Positions 10,395-22,020 of a DNA stretch of 34,035 nucleotides are shown here, piece by piece. The position numbers and the translations under genes were made by a program. The notes beneath the pieces were generated by a model. It was not told the origin of the DNA. It did no database searches and saw only the letters and a program-made list of their open reading frames with translations. This stretch comes from an uncultured Clostridium sp. (lineage in GTDB: Bacteria; Bacillota; Clostridia; TANB77; CAG-508). Within the stretch, counting starts at the first letter, position 1; every line of letters starts with the position of its first letter. Location: NCBI GenBank assembly GCA_948469655.1, contig CAOKMF010000014.1, positions 1-34,035 of the forward strand, in the 5' to 3' direction.

Positions 10395-11580
10395 ATGGAT
10401 AAAAAAACAGTTAGGGATATAGACGTTTCAGGAAAAAAAGTCTTAGTTAGATGTGATTTTAATGTGCCACAAGATGAAAACGGTAATATAACAGATACAA
10501 GAAGAATTGTGGGAGCTCTTCCTACAATAAAATATTTAATAGAGCATAATGCAAAAGTCATTCTTTGCTCACATCTTGGAAGACCAAAAGGAGAAGTAAA
10601 GAAGGAATTTTCTTTAGCTCCGGTGCAAAAAGAACTTGAAAAAGAGCTTGGGAAAGAAGTAAAATTAGCAAACGACATTTGCGGAGTAAGTGCAAAATCA
10701 CTTACAATCAATATGCAAAATGGAGATGTAGTACTACTTGAAAATGTTAGGTTTGACAAAAGAGAAGAAGAAAATGATAGAGAATTCTCAAAAGCTTTAG
10801 CTTCACTTGCTGAAATCTATGTAAATGACGCATTTGGTACAGCACATAGAGCACATAGTTCTACTGCAGGGGTTTCTGAATTCTTACCATCAGTTTCAGG
10901 ATTTTTAATAGAAAAGGAAATAAAATTCTTAGGAGATAGTTTAAACAATCCTGAAAGACCATTTGTCGCAATTCTTGGTGGAAAGAAAGTTTCAGACAAA
11001 ATCACAGTAATAAACAACTTACTTGAAAAAGTAGACACACTAATAATTGGTGGAGGAATGGCATATACATTCTTAAAGGCAAAAGGAATGAATATTGGAG
11101 ATTCAATTTGTGAAGAAGAAAAACTAGATCTTGCAAAAGAACTTATGGAAAAAGCTAAAGCAAAAAATGTAAATTTACTATTACCAGTAGATGTAAATGT
11201 AGCAAAAGAATTTAGTGAAAATGCAGAAAGTAAAATTGTAAATGCAAACGAAATAGAAAATGGCTGGCAAGGATTAGACATCGGACCAGAAACTATTAAA
11301 ACTTATGCAGAAGTTTTAAATAATGCAAAAACAATCATGTGGAATGGACCACTTGGAGTATTTGAGTTTGAAAAATTTGCAGTTCGGAACAAACGAAATT
11401 GCAAAAATTTTAGCAGATACAAATGCAACTACTGTTATAGGTGGTGGAGATTCAGCAGCTGCAGTAGAAAAAGCAGGACTTGCAGACAAGATGACTCATA
11501 TATCAACAGGCGGAGGAGCTTCACTAGAGTATTTAGAAGGAAAGACTCTTCCTGGAATTAACTGTTTGGAGGATAAATAA
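10395..11580 (+). CDS. pgk: Phosphoglycerate kinase, one CGGN site
   Basis: PGK transfers phosphate from 1,3-bisphosphoglycerate to ADP. Motifs include [40 protein letters not shown] and the nucleotide-binding [11 protein letters not shown] and [16 protein letters not shown]. At 11385 (GTT-C-GGA) the C must be skipped to reach [13 protein letters not shown] and the C-terminal [13 protein letters not shown] and [14 protein letters not shown]. The result is 394 aa, normal for the family. The stop TAA overlaps the tpiA start by one base (TAATG). Confidence 0.97.
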
Positions 11581-12331
11581 TGGAAAGAAGAAAAGTAATT
11601 GCAGGAAACTGGAAAATGAATATGCTTCCAAATGAAGCAATAGACTTTATACAAGAACTAACACCGCTTGTGAAAGACACAAAAAATGAAGTTATTCTTT
11701 GTGTACCATATATAGACTTATTTTATGCCACTTTAAATGCACAAGATACAAATATAAAAATAGGTGCACAAAATATGCATTTTGAAGAAAGCGGAGCATT
11801 TACTGGAGAAGTATCTCGGTAAAATGCTAAAATCAATTGGCGTAGAATATGTCATAATTGGACATTCAGAAAGAAGACAGTATTTTTCAGAAACAGACGA
11901 AACAGTAAACAAAAAAATAAAAGCTGCATTTGCAAACGGCTTAAAGCCAATAGTTTGTGTAGGGGAAACTCTAGAAGAAAGAGAAAGCGGAAACTGGGAA
12001 GAAGTTATTACAAGACAAACAAGGCTTGCCCTTTCTCGGACTAACACCTGAAGAAGTAAAAAACACAATAATAGCATATGAACCTATATGGGCAATTGGA
12101 ACAGGAAAAACAGCTACATCAGATGATGCAAACATAAGTATACAAAAAATAAGAGAAGAAATTGAAAAAACATATGGAAAAGATGTATCAGATTGTGTTA
12201 TAATACAATACGGTGGAAGCGTAAAAAGCGGAAATGCCAAAGAGTTATTTTCAAAATCAGATATAGATGGTGGGCTTGTCGGAGGCGCAAGCCTTAAAGC
12301 GGAAGAATTTGCTAGAATAGTTAATTTCTAA
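11580..12331 (+). CDS. tpiA: Triose-phosphate isomerase with two CGGN sites
   Basis: TIM interconverts dihydroxyacetone phosphate and glyceraldehyde-3-phosphate. The N-terminus IAGNWKMN, catalytic His in [11 protein letters not shown], catalytic Glu in [14 protein letters not shown] and phosphate-binding [10 protein letters not shown] and GLVGGASL are present, but in three frames. Skipping C at 11817 (TCT-C-GGT) and 12037 (TCT-C-GGA) joins [16 protein letters not shown] and TRLALS-GLTPEEV and gives 249 aa. Translation is probably coupled to pgk through the TAATG overlap. Confidence 0.96.
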
Positions 12332-12361
12332 CAATAAGCAGTAATCTACGTTGTAAAAAAA

Positions 12362-12510
12362 TAGAATAACGATAATAAAGTTCGAACAAGAATTAGTAAG
12401 ATGCTAGGCGCGCGAAGGAGATATTCCCTGAGGTGTACTAGTGGTACATCGATGGGAAATCGACTGAGCAGTAACGAAGCAGGTTGCTGATTATCGTTCG
12501 AATGCTAGAA
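12362..12510 (+). ncRNA. Structured noncoding RNA between tpiA and gpmI (raiA-like candidate)
   Basis: The 189-base gap holds a GC-richer, highly structured segment. AACGATAAT (12367-12375) pairs with ATTATCGTT (12490-12498) as the closing stem. Inside are TGTAC-TAGTG-GTACA, CGAT-GGGAA-ATCG, and CAGTAAC-GAAGCAG-GTTGCTG hairpins, and conserved-looking single-stranded purine stretches (GCGCGCGAAGGAGA, CCCTGAGG). This looks like a large ornate RNA, not a terminator. The sequence resembles my memory of the raiA RNA motif of Firmicutes, but this cannot be confirmed here. It could be processed from the glycolytic transcript or act in cis on gpmI. Confidence 0.6.
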
Positions 12511-12520
12511 GGGAAGAAGA

Positions 12521-14060
12521 ATGAAAAAGAACCTAACCATGCTAATGATCCTAGATGGATTTGGAATAAATACAGAAGAAAAGGGAAATGCAGTAAAACT
12601 TGCAAATACTCCCAATATAGATAAACTAATGGAAACATGTCCAACTACTGAAATATACACAAGTGGAATGCAAGTTGGACTTCCAGAGCGGACAAATGGG
12701 AAACTCAGAAGTAGGACATACAAATATAGGAGCACGGAAGAATTGTATATCAGGAATTAACAAGGATAACAAAGAAAATAGAAGAGCGGAGATTTCTTTA
12801 GCATAAAAGAATTTAATGATGCAATCGAAAATTGCAAAAAACATAATTCTAAATTACACATTATGGGACTATTATCAGACGGACGGAGTTCACAGTCATA
12901 ATAGACACTTATATGGACTTTTAGAAGCTTGTAAAAGAAAAGGATTTGAAGATGTATATATACATGCCTTTATGGATGGAAGAGATACTCCACCAGCATC
13001 AGGAGAAATGTATATAACAGAATTAAAAGATAAAATGCTAGATAAAGGAATTCGGAAAAATCGCAACAATCTCAGGAAGATATTATGCAATGGATAGAGA
13101 TAAAAGATGGGAAAGAATAAAACTTTGCTATGATGCAATGGTAAATGGCGAAGGAAAAAAAGCATCAGATCCTATTATTGCAATAGAAAAATCATATGAA
13201 CAAGAAGTATTTGATGAATTTGTTGAACCAGTAGTTATGGTAAATTCAGATAATACACCAGTTGCAAAAATAGAGAAAAACGATTCAGTAATATTTTTCA
13301 ATTTTAGACCAGATAGAGCAAGACAAATAACAAGAACATTAGTAGATAAAGAATTTAATGAATTTGAAACAAAAGACTTAAATCTATATTTTGTATGTTT
13401 TACTCAGTATGATGAAACTATGCCAAATGTAAAAATTGCATTCAAACCTACAAAACTAAATAATACATTTGGAGAATATATAAGCAAAAAAGGATACAAA
13501 CAATTAAGAATTGCAGAAACAGAAAAATATGCTCACGTTACATTCTTCTTTAATGGTGGGGAAGAGAAAGTGTTCGAAGGAGAAGATAGAATTTTAGTTC
13601 CTTCTCCAAAAGTTGCAACATATGATTTAAAACCTGAGATGAGTGCTTATGAAGTAACAGACAAATTACTTGAGGCAATAGATGAAGATAAATATGATAA
13701 TATAATATTAAATTATGCAAATCCAGATATGGTAGGACATACAGGAATGTTAGACGCAGCGGTAAAAGCAATAGAAGCAATAGATGAGTGTGTACGGAAA
13801 AGTTGTAGAAAAAGTCAAAGAAAAAGGCGGAGTAATTTTAATTACAGCAGACCATGGAAATTCAGAGCAAATGATAGATTACAAAACAGGAGAACCACAT
13901 ACAGCTCATACAACAAATCCAGTTCCATTAATACTATTTGGAATGGAAGGAGTAACTTTAAAATCACGGAAAACTTGCAGACTTAGCACCTACAATGTTA
14001 GATATAATGGGGTTAAAAAAACCAGAAGAAATGACAGGAGAAAGTTTAATTGTAAGATAA
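12521..14060 (+). CDS. gpmI: Cofactor-independent phosphoglycerate mutase with seven CGGN sites
   Basis: iPGM converts 3- to 2-phosphoglycerate using two Mn ions. The N-terminus [18 protein letters not shown] is intact. Seven C skips (12689, 12735, 12787, 12884, 13053, 13795, 13967; all before GGA) restore 510 aa, the usual length. They rebuild [27 protein letters not shown], the catalytic-region [51 protein letters not shown] and [16 protein letters not shown]. The metal-binding [10 protein letters not shown] is present. Conventional decoding would stop early, although the organism needs this enzyme between pgk and eno. AGAAGGGA precedes the ATG. Confidence 0.96.
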
Positions 14061-14084
14061 TTTTTAATTTTTATGGAGGTATTT

Positions 14085-14750
14085 GTGAAATATCCAGCCG
14101 ATATAAAAAAGAAACATGAAGAAATACAAAAAAAGATATTTTATATGTTACCAGAAAAATGGGATAGGCTTTATCTCTATGCTTCAGTCATGGAATATCC
14201 AGGGGATATAAAAATGGGAGAAATGTTTTTTTACTATTTCCCAAAAGGTATACTTAGAAAAAGACCAGTAAATGTTTATGAAATACCAAGTAAATTTGAT
14301 ATTGACGAAAGGCAATATGCAAAATACGCAGATGAACTATATGATATGATAAAAAATCTAAGGGAGATTTGCATCGAAAATGGGGAAGAGCCTTGGAGCA
14401 ATATTACGATTTCAATAGAAAATTTAAAATATAGAGCGATATACAATTACGAAGATTTGACATTTGGAGAATTTGATGAAGATAAAAGACGTGTAATATG
14501 GTTATATAGATATTTAAAATTACCTTATGCAAGTTTTACAAGAAAAGAGCAAGGGTTAATAGATAGGTACGAAAAACAAACAAAACCACGCGAGACATCA
14601 TTTGAACTTCCACTTTATACAAAAGGTTTAAACAAAAACATGGAAACAATAAGTGATATGCAAAAGAAGTTTAAGTTTGTTACAGAAGATAAGATAGAGG
14701 AAATCGAATTTAGCAAAAAACATGTACCTAAAAGCCAAATATTGAAATAA
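14085..14750 (+). CDS. YezG/DUF600-like protein
   Basis: A 221-aa protein (GTG 14085 just after GGAGGT; ATG 14073 gives 225 aa but overlaps that site). The sequence [21 protein letters not shown], then [21 protein letters not shown], and the block [16 protein letters not shown] followed by [25 protein letters not shown] resembles the YezG (DUF600) family, whose members include antitoxins/immunity proteins of polymorphic toxins. The C-terminal third ([13 protein letters not shown] onward) is not typical of that family. No adjacent toxin is seen; it sits in the glycolytic operon between gpmI and eno. No CGG in frame. Function uncertain. Confidence 0.6.
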   Translation: MKYPADIKKKHEEIQKKIFYMLPEKWDRLYLYASVMEYPGDIKMGEMFFYYFPKGILRKRPVNVYEIPSKFDIDERQYAKYADELYDMIKNLREICIENGEEPWSNITISIENLKYRAIYNYEDLTFGEFDEDKRRVIWLYRYLKLPYASFTRKEQGLIDRYEKQTKPRETSFELPLYTKGLNKNMETISDMQKKFKFVTEDKIEEIEFSKKHVPKSQILK

Positions 14751-14796
14751 AAGTTTAAAGCTTTTAAATATATACATATAGAAAGGAAGTAAAATT

Positions 14797-16105
<1,309 letters not shown>

Positions 16106-16112
16106 TCAAAAC

Positions 16113-16149
16113 AAAAAAGAGCTTTGCAATTTATGCAAAGCTCTTTTTT
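16113..16149. terminator. Bidirectional terminator between eno and pflA
   Basis: AAAAAAGAGCTTTGCA (16113-16128) pairs with TGCAAAGCTCTTTTTT (16134-16149). It has a T-run on both strands and sits between convergent genes; its right arm touches the pflA stop codon. Confidence 0.9.
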
Positions 16150-16868
16150 CATATCCTAAGTATTTCTTTTGCTCTTTTTACATCATCTTCATTTGCAGGT
16201 CTTATATCTTTTAAAGGATAATCGAGACCTAAATTCTCCCATTTGAACTTACCTAAATCATGATAAGGAAGAATTTCTATTTTTTCTACATTTTTTAAAG
16301 TAGATAAAAAATTCCTTAAACTAACTAAATCTTCTTCACCATCAGTGATTCCAGGAATCAAGACTTGTCTTATCCATACAGGCTTATTTATCTCACTTAA
16401 ATACCTTGCGAAATCTAATTCAAGCTCACTTGAAAGTCCGTACAAGCTCTTTTGATTTTGATGGATTAATATGTTTAATATCAAGTAAAAATAAGTCTGT
16501 AAGGCTAATTAGTTCCTTTATAGTATCATTTAATTTAAACATTCCGAGACGTATCTATTGCAGTATGAATATTGTATTTTTTTAATTCTTTAAATAATAG
16601 AATAAGTTTATTCGCTTGAAGTAATGGTTCTCCACCAGAAATTGTAACACCACCGATTAGGCTTTATATAATTTTGATATCTCAAAATAGTATCTACAAT
16701 ATCAGAAATCTTCATACTATGTCCAGAATTTATATCCCAAGTATCTCTATTTTGACAATATTTACATCTTAAAGGACACCCAGACAAAAACACAACATAT
16801 CTAATTCCTGGACCATCAACAGTTCCAAAACTTTCAAAAGAATGAACTTTTAATTCTTCATTTTCCAT
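16149..16868 (-). CDS. pflA: Pyruvate formate-lyase-activating enzyme with three CGGN sites
   Basis: This radical SAM activase installs the glycyl radical on PFL. ATG 16868 follows AGAGGG; two upstream in-frame ATGs lack that spacing. The protein (238 aa) has [19 protein letters not shown] and the [4Fe-4S] motif [11 protein letters not shown]. Three skips on the minus strand (CGG at 16653-16655, 16544-16546, 16438-16440) restore [28 protein letters not shown], and [19 protein letters not shown]. The first lies in the SAM-binding GGE region, so activity depends on it. Confidence 0.95.
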
Positions 16869-16898
16869 AACAACCCTCTTAGACATAGACATGAATTT

Positions 16899-19138
16899 TT
16901 AAATCTTCTCATGAATAGTACGATTAATAACATCAAGTTGTTGCTCTCTTGTTAACTTAACAAAATTAACAGCATATCCAGAAACCCTTATAGTAAGCTG
17001 TGGATAGTTTTCAGGATGCTCCATTGCATCAAGAAGTAAGCTTCTATCAAACACATTTACATTAATATGATGTCCTTCCTGAGAGAAGAAACCGGTCAAG
17101 CATTCCAATTAAATTATTAACTCTAGATTCTTCATCTTTACCAAGAGCCTTAGGAGTAATAGAGAAGGTATAAGAAATACCATCTTCTGAAAATTCATAA
17201 GGAAGCTTAGCTATTGTATTCATAACAGCAAGAGCTCCATTTGTATCTCTTCCATGAAGTGGATTTGCACCAGGACCAAAAGGTTCTCCAGCTTTTCTTC
17301 CATCAGGAGTATTACCAGTTGCTTTACCATAGACAACATTAGAAGTAATGGTCAAAACTGATAATGTATGCTTAGAATTTTTATAAGTCGAATGTTTTTG
17401 AAGTTTACCTATAAATGTTTTAATAATATCAACTGCGATTTGGTCTACATCATCATTATCATTACCATATTTTGGGAAATCTCCTTCTATTTCATAATCT
17501 GTTGCAAGACCAGTTTCATCACGAATGACCTTAACTTTAGCATATTTTATTGCAGATAAAGAGTCAGCTACAACTGAAAGACCAGCTATACCACAAGCCA
17601 TAGTTCTTAAAATATCTTTATCATGAAGAGCCATTTCGAATGCTTCATAAGAATATTTATCATGCATGTAATGAATAGCATTTAATGCTTTAATATATAT
17701 TTTTGCAACATAGTCCATCATAACATCAAACTTTTCCATAACTTCGTCATAATCTAGGTATTCAGAAGTAATAGGAGCAAATTTAGGTGTTACTTGTTTT
17801 CCTGATTTTTCGTCTCTACCACCATTAATTGCATAAAGTAAAGTTTTAGCAAGGTTAGCACGTGCACCAAAGAATTGCATTTGTTTACCAATACGCATTG
17901 CAGAAACACAGCATGCAATTCCATAATCGTCTCCCCAAAATCTTCTCATTAAATCGTCATTTTCATATTGAATAGAAGATGTTTTGATAGAAAGTGCACT
18001 TGTGTATTCTTTAAAGCCTCTAGGCAATCTAGTAGACCAAAGAACAGTTAAGTTTGGCTCAGGTGCAGGACCTAAATTTTCTAGTGTATGCAAAACTCTA
18101 AAAGAGTTTTTTGTAACTAGAGTTCTTCCGTCGATTCCCATACCACCAATACTTTCAGTTACCCAAACAGGGTCTCCGCTGAATAATTCATTATATTCAG
18201 GAGTTCTTAAAAATCTAACTAATCTAAGTTTCATTACAAAGTGGTCCATAATTTCTTGAGCTTCATCTTCAGTTATACTTCCATTTTTCAAATCTCTTTC
18301 AAAATAAATATCTAAGAAAGATGAAGTTCTACCAATACTCATTGCAGCACCGTTTTGGTCTTTTATTGCAGCAAGATATCCAAAATATAACCACTGAACA
18401 GCTTCCTTTGCATTTTTTGCAGGCTCAGATATATCATATCCATATTTTAAAGCCATAGTTTTTAAAGCTTCCAAAGCTCTTATTTGTTCTGCAAATTCTT
18501 CTCTTTCTCTAATTAGTTCTTCTGTGAAGCAGTCTTTATCAAGCAAATCTAAGAAATGCTTTCTCTCATTTATTAATGCGTCCACACCATAAAGAGCGAC
18601 ACGTCTATAATCTCCAATGATTCTTCCACGTCCATAGCCGTCAGGAAGACCTGTTAAAAGATGTGAGCTTCTAGCAGCTCTTACATCAGGAGTATAAACA
18701 TCAAAAACCCCATCATTATGAGTCTTTCTAGCTCCATGGAAAATTTTGGCTGTGTCTGGGTCCATTTGTCTTCCATAAGCTTCGCATGATTTTTCTACAA
18801 TTCTTACGCCACCAAAAGGCATTATAGCTCTTTTAAGTGGTGCGTCTGTTTGAAGGCCCACAATTTCTTCTAGGGTCTTATCAATATATCCAGCATCATG
18901 AGCAGCTATAGTAGAAATTGTTTTTGTATCAATATCTAAAACTCCGCCTTCTGCTGCTTTTTCTTTTTTATATAATTCTAAAACCTTGTCCCATAATTTT
19001 TTAGTTTTATCAGTAGGGTTTGCTAAAAATGATGAATCTCCTTCATATGGAGTGTAGTTAGTTTGAATAAAACTTCTTACATCAATTTCTTTTTGCCATT
19101 TACCGAGAATTAAAACCATTCCATGCGTCAAATTTCAT
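16899..19138 (-). CDS. pflB: Pyruvate formate-lyase with two CGGN sites
   Basis: PFL converts pyruvate and CoA to formate and acetyl-CoA. ATG 19138 follows GGAGGT. The first site (CGG at 19103-19105, TCT-C-GGT) joins [11 protein letters not shown] to [13 protein letters not shown]. The second (17092-17094, GAC-C-GGT) joins NLIGMLD to [16 protein letters not shown]. The result is 745 aa with the catalytic Cys pair in [12 protein letters not shown] and the radical glycine in [12 protein letters not shown]. The second shift is essential, because the radical site lies beyond it. pflA follows 30 bases downstream. Confidence 0.97.
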
Positions 19139-19178
19139 ATATTTTACCTCCAATTTGAAAAAATTTTTTTCTTTAAAT

Positions 19179-19207
19179 ATTATATACGAAAATTATTAAA
19201 ATATCAA
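19179..19207 (-). promoter_or_regulatory. Promoter of pflB
   Basis: On the minus strand TTGATA (19207-19202) and TATAAT (19184-19179) are 17 bases apart, about 40 bases upstream of the pflB start. It is back to back with the pth promoter. Confidence 0.65.
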
Positions 19208-19228
19208 TAATTAAAGAATAAAAAAAGA

Positions 19229-19257
19229 TTGTAAATAAAACCAAAATGTAGTATACT
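19229..19257 (+). promoter_or_regulatory. Promoter of pth
   Basis: TTGTAA (19229-19234) and TATACT (19252-19257) are separated by 17 bases, 36 bases before the pth ATG. Confidence 0.55.
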
Positions 19258-19292
19258 ATTAACTGTGAGAAAAGTTATAGGAGAAAATAAAA

Positions 19293-19848
19293 ATGTTTTT
19301 AATTGTAGGACTTGGAAACCCAGAAAACGAATATTCAAATACAAGACATAACGTTCGGGTTTGATACAATAAATGAAATTGCAAAAAAATGCGAAATTGA
19401 TTTAAGTAAAAAAAAGTTTGATGGAATTTACGGTCAGGGGAGTATAAATCGGAGAAAAAGTAATTCTTTTAAAGCCACAAAAATATATGAATTTAAGTGG
19501 AATTCCGATAAGAGAGTTTGTTAATTTTTTCAAAATAGAACATGATAAAATGATTATTATACATGATGATGTTGATGTGGAAGTGGGAAAAATAAAAATA
19601 AGAAAACAAGGTGGAAGCCGGAACTCATAATGGAATGAAATCAGTACTTCATGAACTTGGAAATAAAGAGTTTTATAGAATAAAAATTGGAGTTCGGAAA
19701 GCCACAAAACTCACAAGATTTAGCAGATTTTATTTTAAGCAAAATAAAAGATAGAACAGTAATTGATGAAGGAATAATTGATGCGAGAGACGCAGTTTGT
19801 GATATAATTGTAAATGGCGTTGATTTTGCCATGAACAAATATAATTAG
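19293..19848 (+). CDS. pth: Peptidyl-tRNA hydrolase with four CGGN sites
   Basis: Pth frees tRNAs from prematurely released peptidyl-tRNA. The start [20 protein letters not shown] holds the catalytic His. Four skips (19356 GGG, 19450 GGA, 19619 GGA, 19695 GGA) restore [45 protein letters not shown] and [17 protein letters not shown], giving 183 aa, the normal size. The catalytic Asp is in [15 protein letters not shown]. The gene is split across all three frames. Its role in recycling stalled peptidyl-tRNA makes its own dependence on four unusual decoding events notable. AGGAGAA precedes the ATG. Confidence 0.95.
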
Positions 19849-19872
19849 AATAATGTAGAAAGGACAATCTAA

Positions 19873-21054
19873 GTGAAAGAAATTTTTATAAACAGAGTAG
19901 AAAACATTTCAAAAATTGTACTTGTAGAAAATGGAAATGTTATAGAAAAGTATGAAGAAGATAATAGAAAGAAAAGATTAGAAGGGAAGATTTATCTAGG
20001 AAAAGTAGAAAATGTTCTTCAAGGAATGCAAGCTGCGTTTATTGACATTGGAGAAGATAGAAATACATTTATACATTTAAAAGATATACTTCCTAAAGTG
20101 AATGTTGTCAAAACCCCAGAAGTAAATGAAGAGAAAAACATAAAAAAACTAGTAAAAACTGGAGATAAACTTTTAATACAAGTAAAAAGAGATGCAACAA
20201 ATATGAAAGGAGCAAAAGTTTCAACACATATAAGCATTCCAAGTAGATATTTTGTATTAATGCCAAATACAGATATAAGAACTATATCACAAAAAATAGA
20301 AGAAAATTCAGAAAGAGAAAGATTAAATGGTATAGTAGATAAGTTACTTCCGGAAGGGTTTGGAGTAATTATAAGAACTTCAAGTTTAAATAAATCAGAA
20401 GAAGAGTTAGAAAAAGATTTAAAAAGTGTAATAAAAATATGGAAAGATATAGAGAAAAATATAAATAAAGAAGATACAAAATTTCCAAGAGTAGTATATA
20501 TGGGACAAGGTTTTATAGAAAAATTGCTTGTAGATTTAGTAGATAAGGAAATAGAAAGAATAGTAGTAAATAATAAAGAAGATTATGAAGAAGTAAAAAG
20601 AGTAAGTGAAAGTTTAGAAGAAAATATAAAAATAGAATTAAACTTAAGTGAAGACATATTTAAAACATATGATATAGAAGAGCAACTTGCAAAATCAGAA
20701 CAAAGAAAAATTTGGCTTAGATGTGGCGGCTTTATTACAATAGATAAAACAGAAGCATTAACTGCGATAGATGTAAATTCAGGGAAATATATAGGAACAA
20801 AAGACTTAGAGCAAACTGTATTTAAAGTAAACAAAGAAGCAAGTGAAGAAATTGCAAAACAGCTAAGACTTAGAGATATTGGTGGAATAATAATCATAGA
20901 CTATATAGATATGGAAGATGAAGAACATAAGAAAAAAATAATAGAAGTACTTGAAGAAAATTTCAAAAAAGATAGGTCAAAGACACAAATTGTAGGTTTC
21001 TCAAAATTAAATCTTTTAGAAATGACAAGAAAACATATGAAAGGAGGAGAATAG
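19873..21054 (+). CDS. rng: RNase E/G family endoribonuclease, short C-terminus
   Basis: This 393-aa protein has an S1-type domain (GKIYLGKVENVLQGMQAAFIDIG), then the RNase E/G core with the catalytic acidic segments ALTAIDVNSGKYIG and GGIIIIDYIDMEDEEHK. It ends at SKLNLLEMTRKHMKGGE and lacks the cysteine Zn-link motif (CPxC) seen in E. coli RNase G, so it is short by comparison. No CGG is in frame, and the following DNA encodes another gene, so the end is real. GTG start at 19873 with AAAGGA upstream. It probably shares a transcript with pth. Confidence 0.88.
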   Translation: MKEIFINRVENISKIVLVENGNVIEKYEEDNRKKRLEGKIYLGKVENVLQGMQAAFIDIGEDRNTFIHLKDILPKVNVVKTPEVNEEKNIKKLVKTGDKLLIQVKRDATNMKGAKVSTHISIPSRYFVLMPNTDIRTISQKIEENSERERLNGIVDKLLPEGFGVIIRTSSLNKSEEELEKDLKSVIKIWKDIEKNINKEDTKFPRVVYMGQGFIEKLLVDLVDKEIERIVVNNKEDYEEVKRVSESLEENIKIELNLSEDIFKTYDIEEQLAKSEQRKIWLRCGGFITIDKTEALTAIDVNSGKYIGTKDLEQTVFKVNKEASEEIAKQLRLRDIGGIIIIDYIDMEDEEHKKKIIEVLEENFKKDRSKTQIVGFSKLNLLEMTRKHMKGGE

Positions 21055-21055
21055 A

Positions 21056-21305
21056 ATGCCATTTTTACCATTTATAATTGGAGTTGCAGTTTTATTCATA
21101 ATACTAAAGGTATTATCTATGCCAATGAAAATAATAATTAAGTTTCTTATTAATGCACTAGTTCGGTGGAGTAGTAATATATGTACTTAACCTACTTGGT
21201 GTAGGACTTGTACTAAATTGGATAACAGCACTTATTGTAGGTTTTTTAGGAGTTCCAGGAGTAATAATTGTTGCAATTTTACAATTTGTATTACATGTAA
21301 TTTAA
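21056..21305 (+). CDS. BofA-like membrane protein (pro-sigma-K processing inhibitor family), one CGGN site
   Basis: A gene that ordinary ORF calling misses. AAAGGAGGAG inside the end of rng precedes the ATG. MPFLPFIIGVAVLFIILKVL is the first membrane segment. After KFLINALV the C at 21164 is skipped (GTT-C-GGT) to give GGVVIYVLNLLG, then NWITALIVGFLGVPG and a final hydrophobic helix, 82 aa in total. The NALVGG and ITALIVGFLGVPG blocks match the BofA family, which in Bacillus holds back the SpoIVFB protease during sporulation. Whether it does so here is inference. Confidence 0.85.
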
Positions 21306-21322
21306 TTAAGGAGTTTTAAGTA

Positions 21323-21844
21323 ATGGAGCAAAATAAAAAATTACTTTTAGTAATTGATATGCAAAATGATTTTATAGACGGAGCACTTGGCACAAAGGAA
21401 GCAGAGAAAATAGTAGAAAATGTAAATGAAAAAATTTTAGAATATAGAAATTCTAATGATATAGTAGTATTTACAAGAGATACTCATGATAATGACTATC
21501 TAAATACCAGTGAAGGAAGAAATCTTCCAGTTAAGCATTGTATAAAAGGAACAGAAGGCTGGCAAATAACTTCTAAAATAGATGTGAAGGGTGATAAAAT
21601 AATAGATAAACCAAGTTTTGGTTCAATGGAACTTGCAGAATATGTATCTAAGCTTAATATTAGCTCTATTGAAATAATAGGTTTATGTACAGATATATGT
21701 GTTATTTCAAATGCTATGATATTAAAAGCAAAATTACCAGAAGTAAATATATCAGTCGATTCTTCTTGCTGTGCGGGAGTTACAAAGGAAAGCCATGAAA
21801 ATGCATTAGAAGCCATGAAAATGTGCCAAATTGAAATAAAATAA
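21323..21844 (+). CDS. Isochorismatase-family cysteine hydrolase (nicotinamidase-like)
   Basis: A 173-aa hydrolase with the catalytic Asp in LLLVIDMQNDFIDGALG, a Lys in IIDKPSFGSM, and the active Cys in GLCTDICVISNAM. VVFTRDTHDNDYL and PVKHCIKGTEGWQI resemble the metal- and substrate-site region of nicotinamidases, so conversion of nicotinamide to nicotinate is plausible. It is shorter than E. coli PncA. AAGGAG precedes ATG 21323. No CGG in frame. It ends at a clear terminator. Confidence 0.85.
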   Translation: MEQNKKLLLVIDMQNDFIDGALGTKEAEKIVENVNEKILEYRNSNDIVVFTRDTHDNDYLNTSEGRNLPVKHCIKGTEGWQITSKIDVKGDKIIDKPSFGSMELAEYVSKLNISSIEIIGLCTDICVISNAMILKAKLPEVNISVDSSCCAGVTKESHENALEAMKMCQIEIK

Positions 21845-21853
21845 ATATGTTAT

Positions 21854-21888
21854 AAAATCTTCCTTATCTTTTTGGAAGATTTTTGAGT
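21854..21888 (+). terminator. Terminator of the pth-rng-bofA-hydrolase unit
   Basis: AAAATCTTCC (21854-21863) pairs with GGAAGATTTT (21874-21883), followed by T. Confidence 0.8.
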
Positions 21889-21902
21889 TCGGCAAAAAAT
21901 AC

Positions 21903-21931
21903 TTGAAAATTTATGTAAATTATACTATAAT
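21903..21931 (+). promoter_or_regulatory. Promoter of the gene at 22021
   Basis: TTGAAA (21903-21908) and TATAAT (21926-21931) are 17 bases apart. About 90 bases of leader follow, with no obvious hairpin. Confidence 0.6.
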
Positions 21932-22020
21932 ATAAAGTACAACTTCGTAATTCTTCTTTAATCTTCATCTTAAGAGAATTCATGAAGAAATCATAATTGA
22001 TTTTAGGAGGAGTAAAGGTA

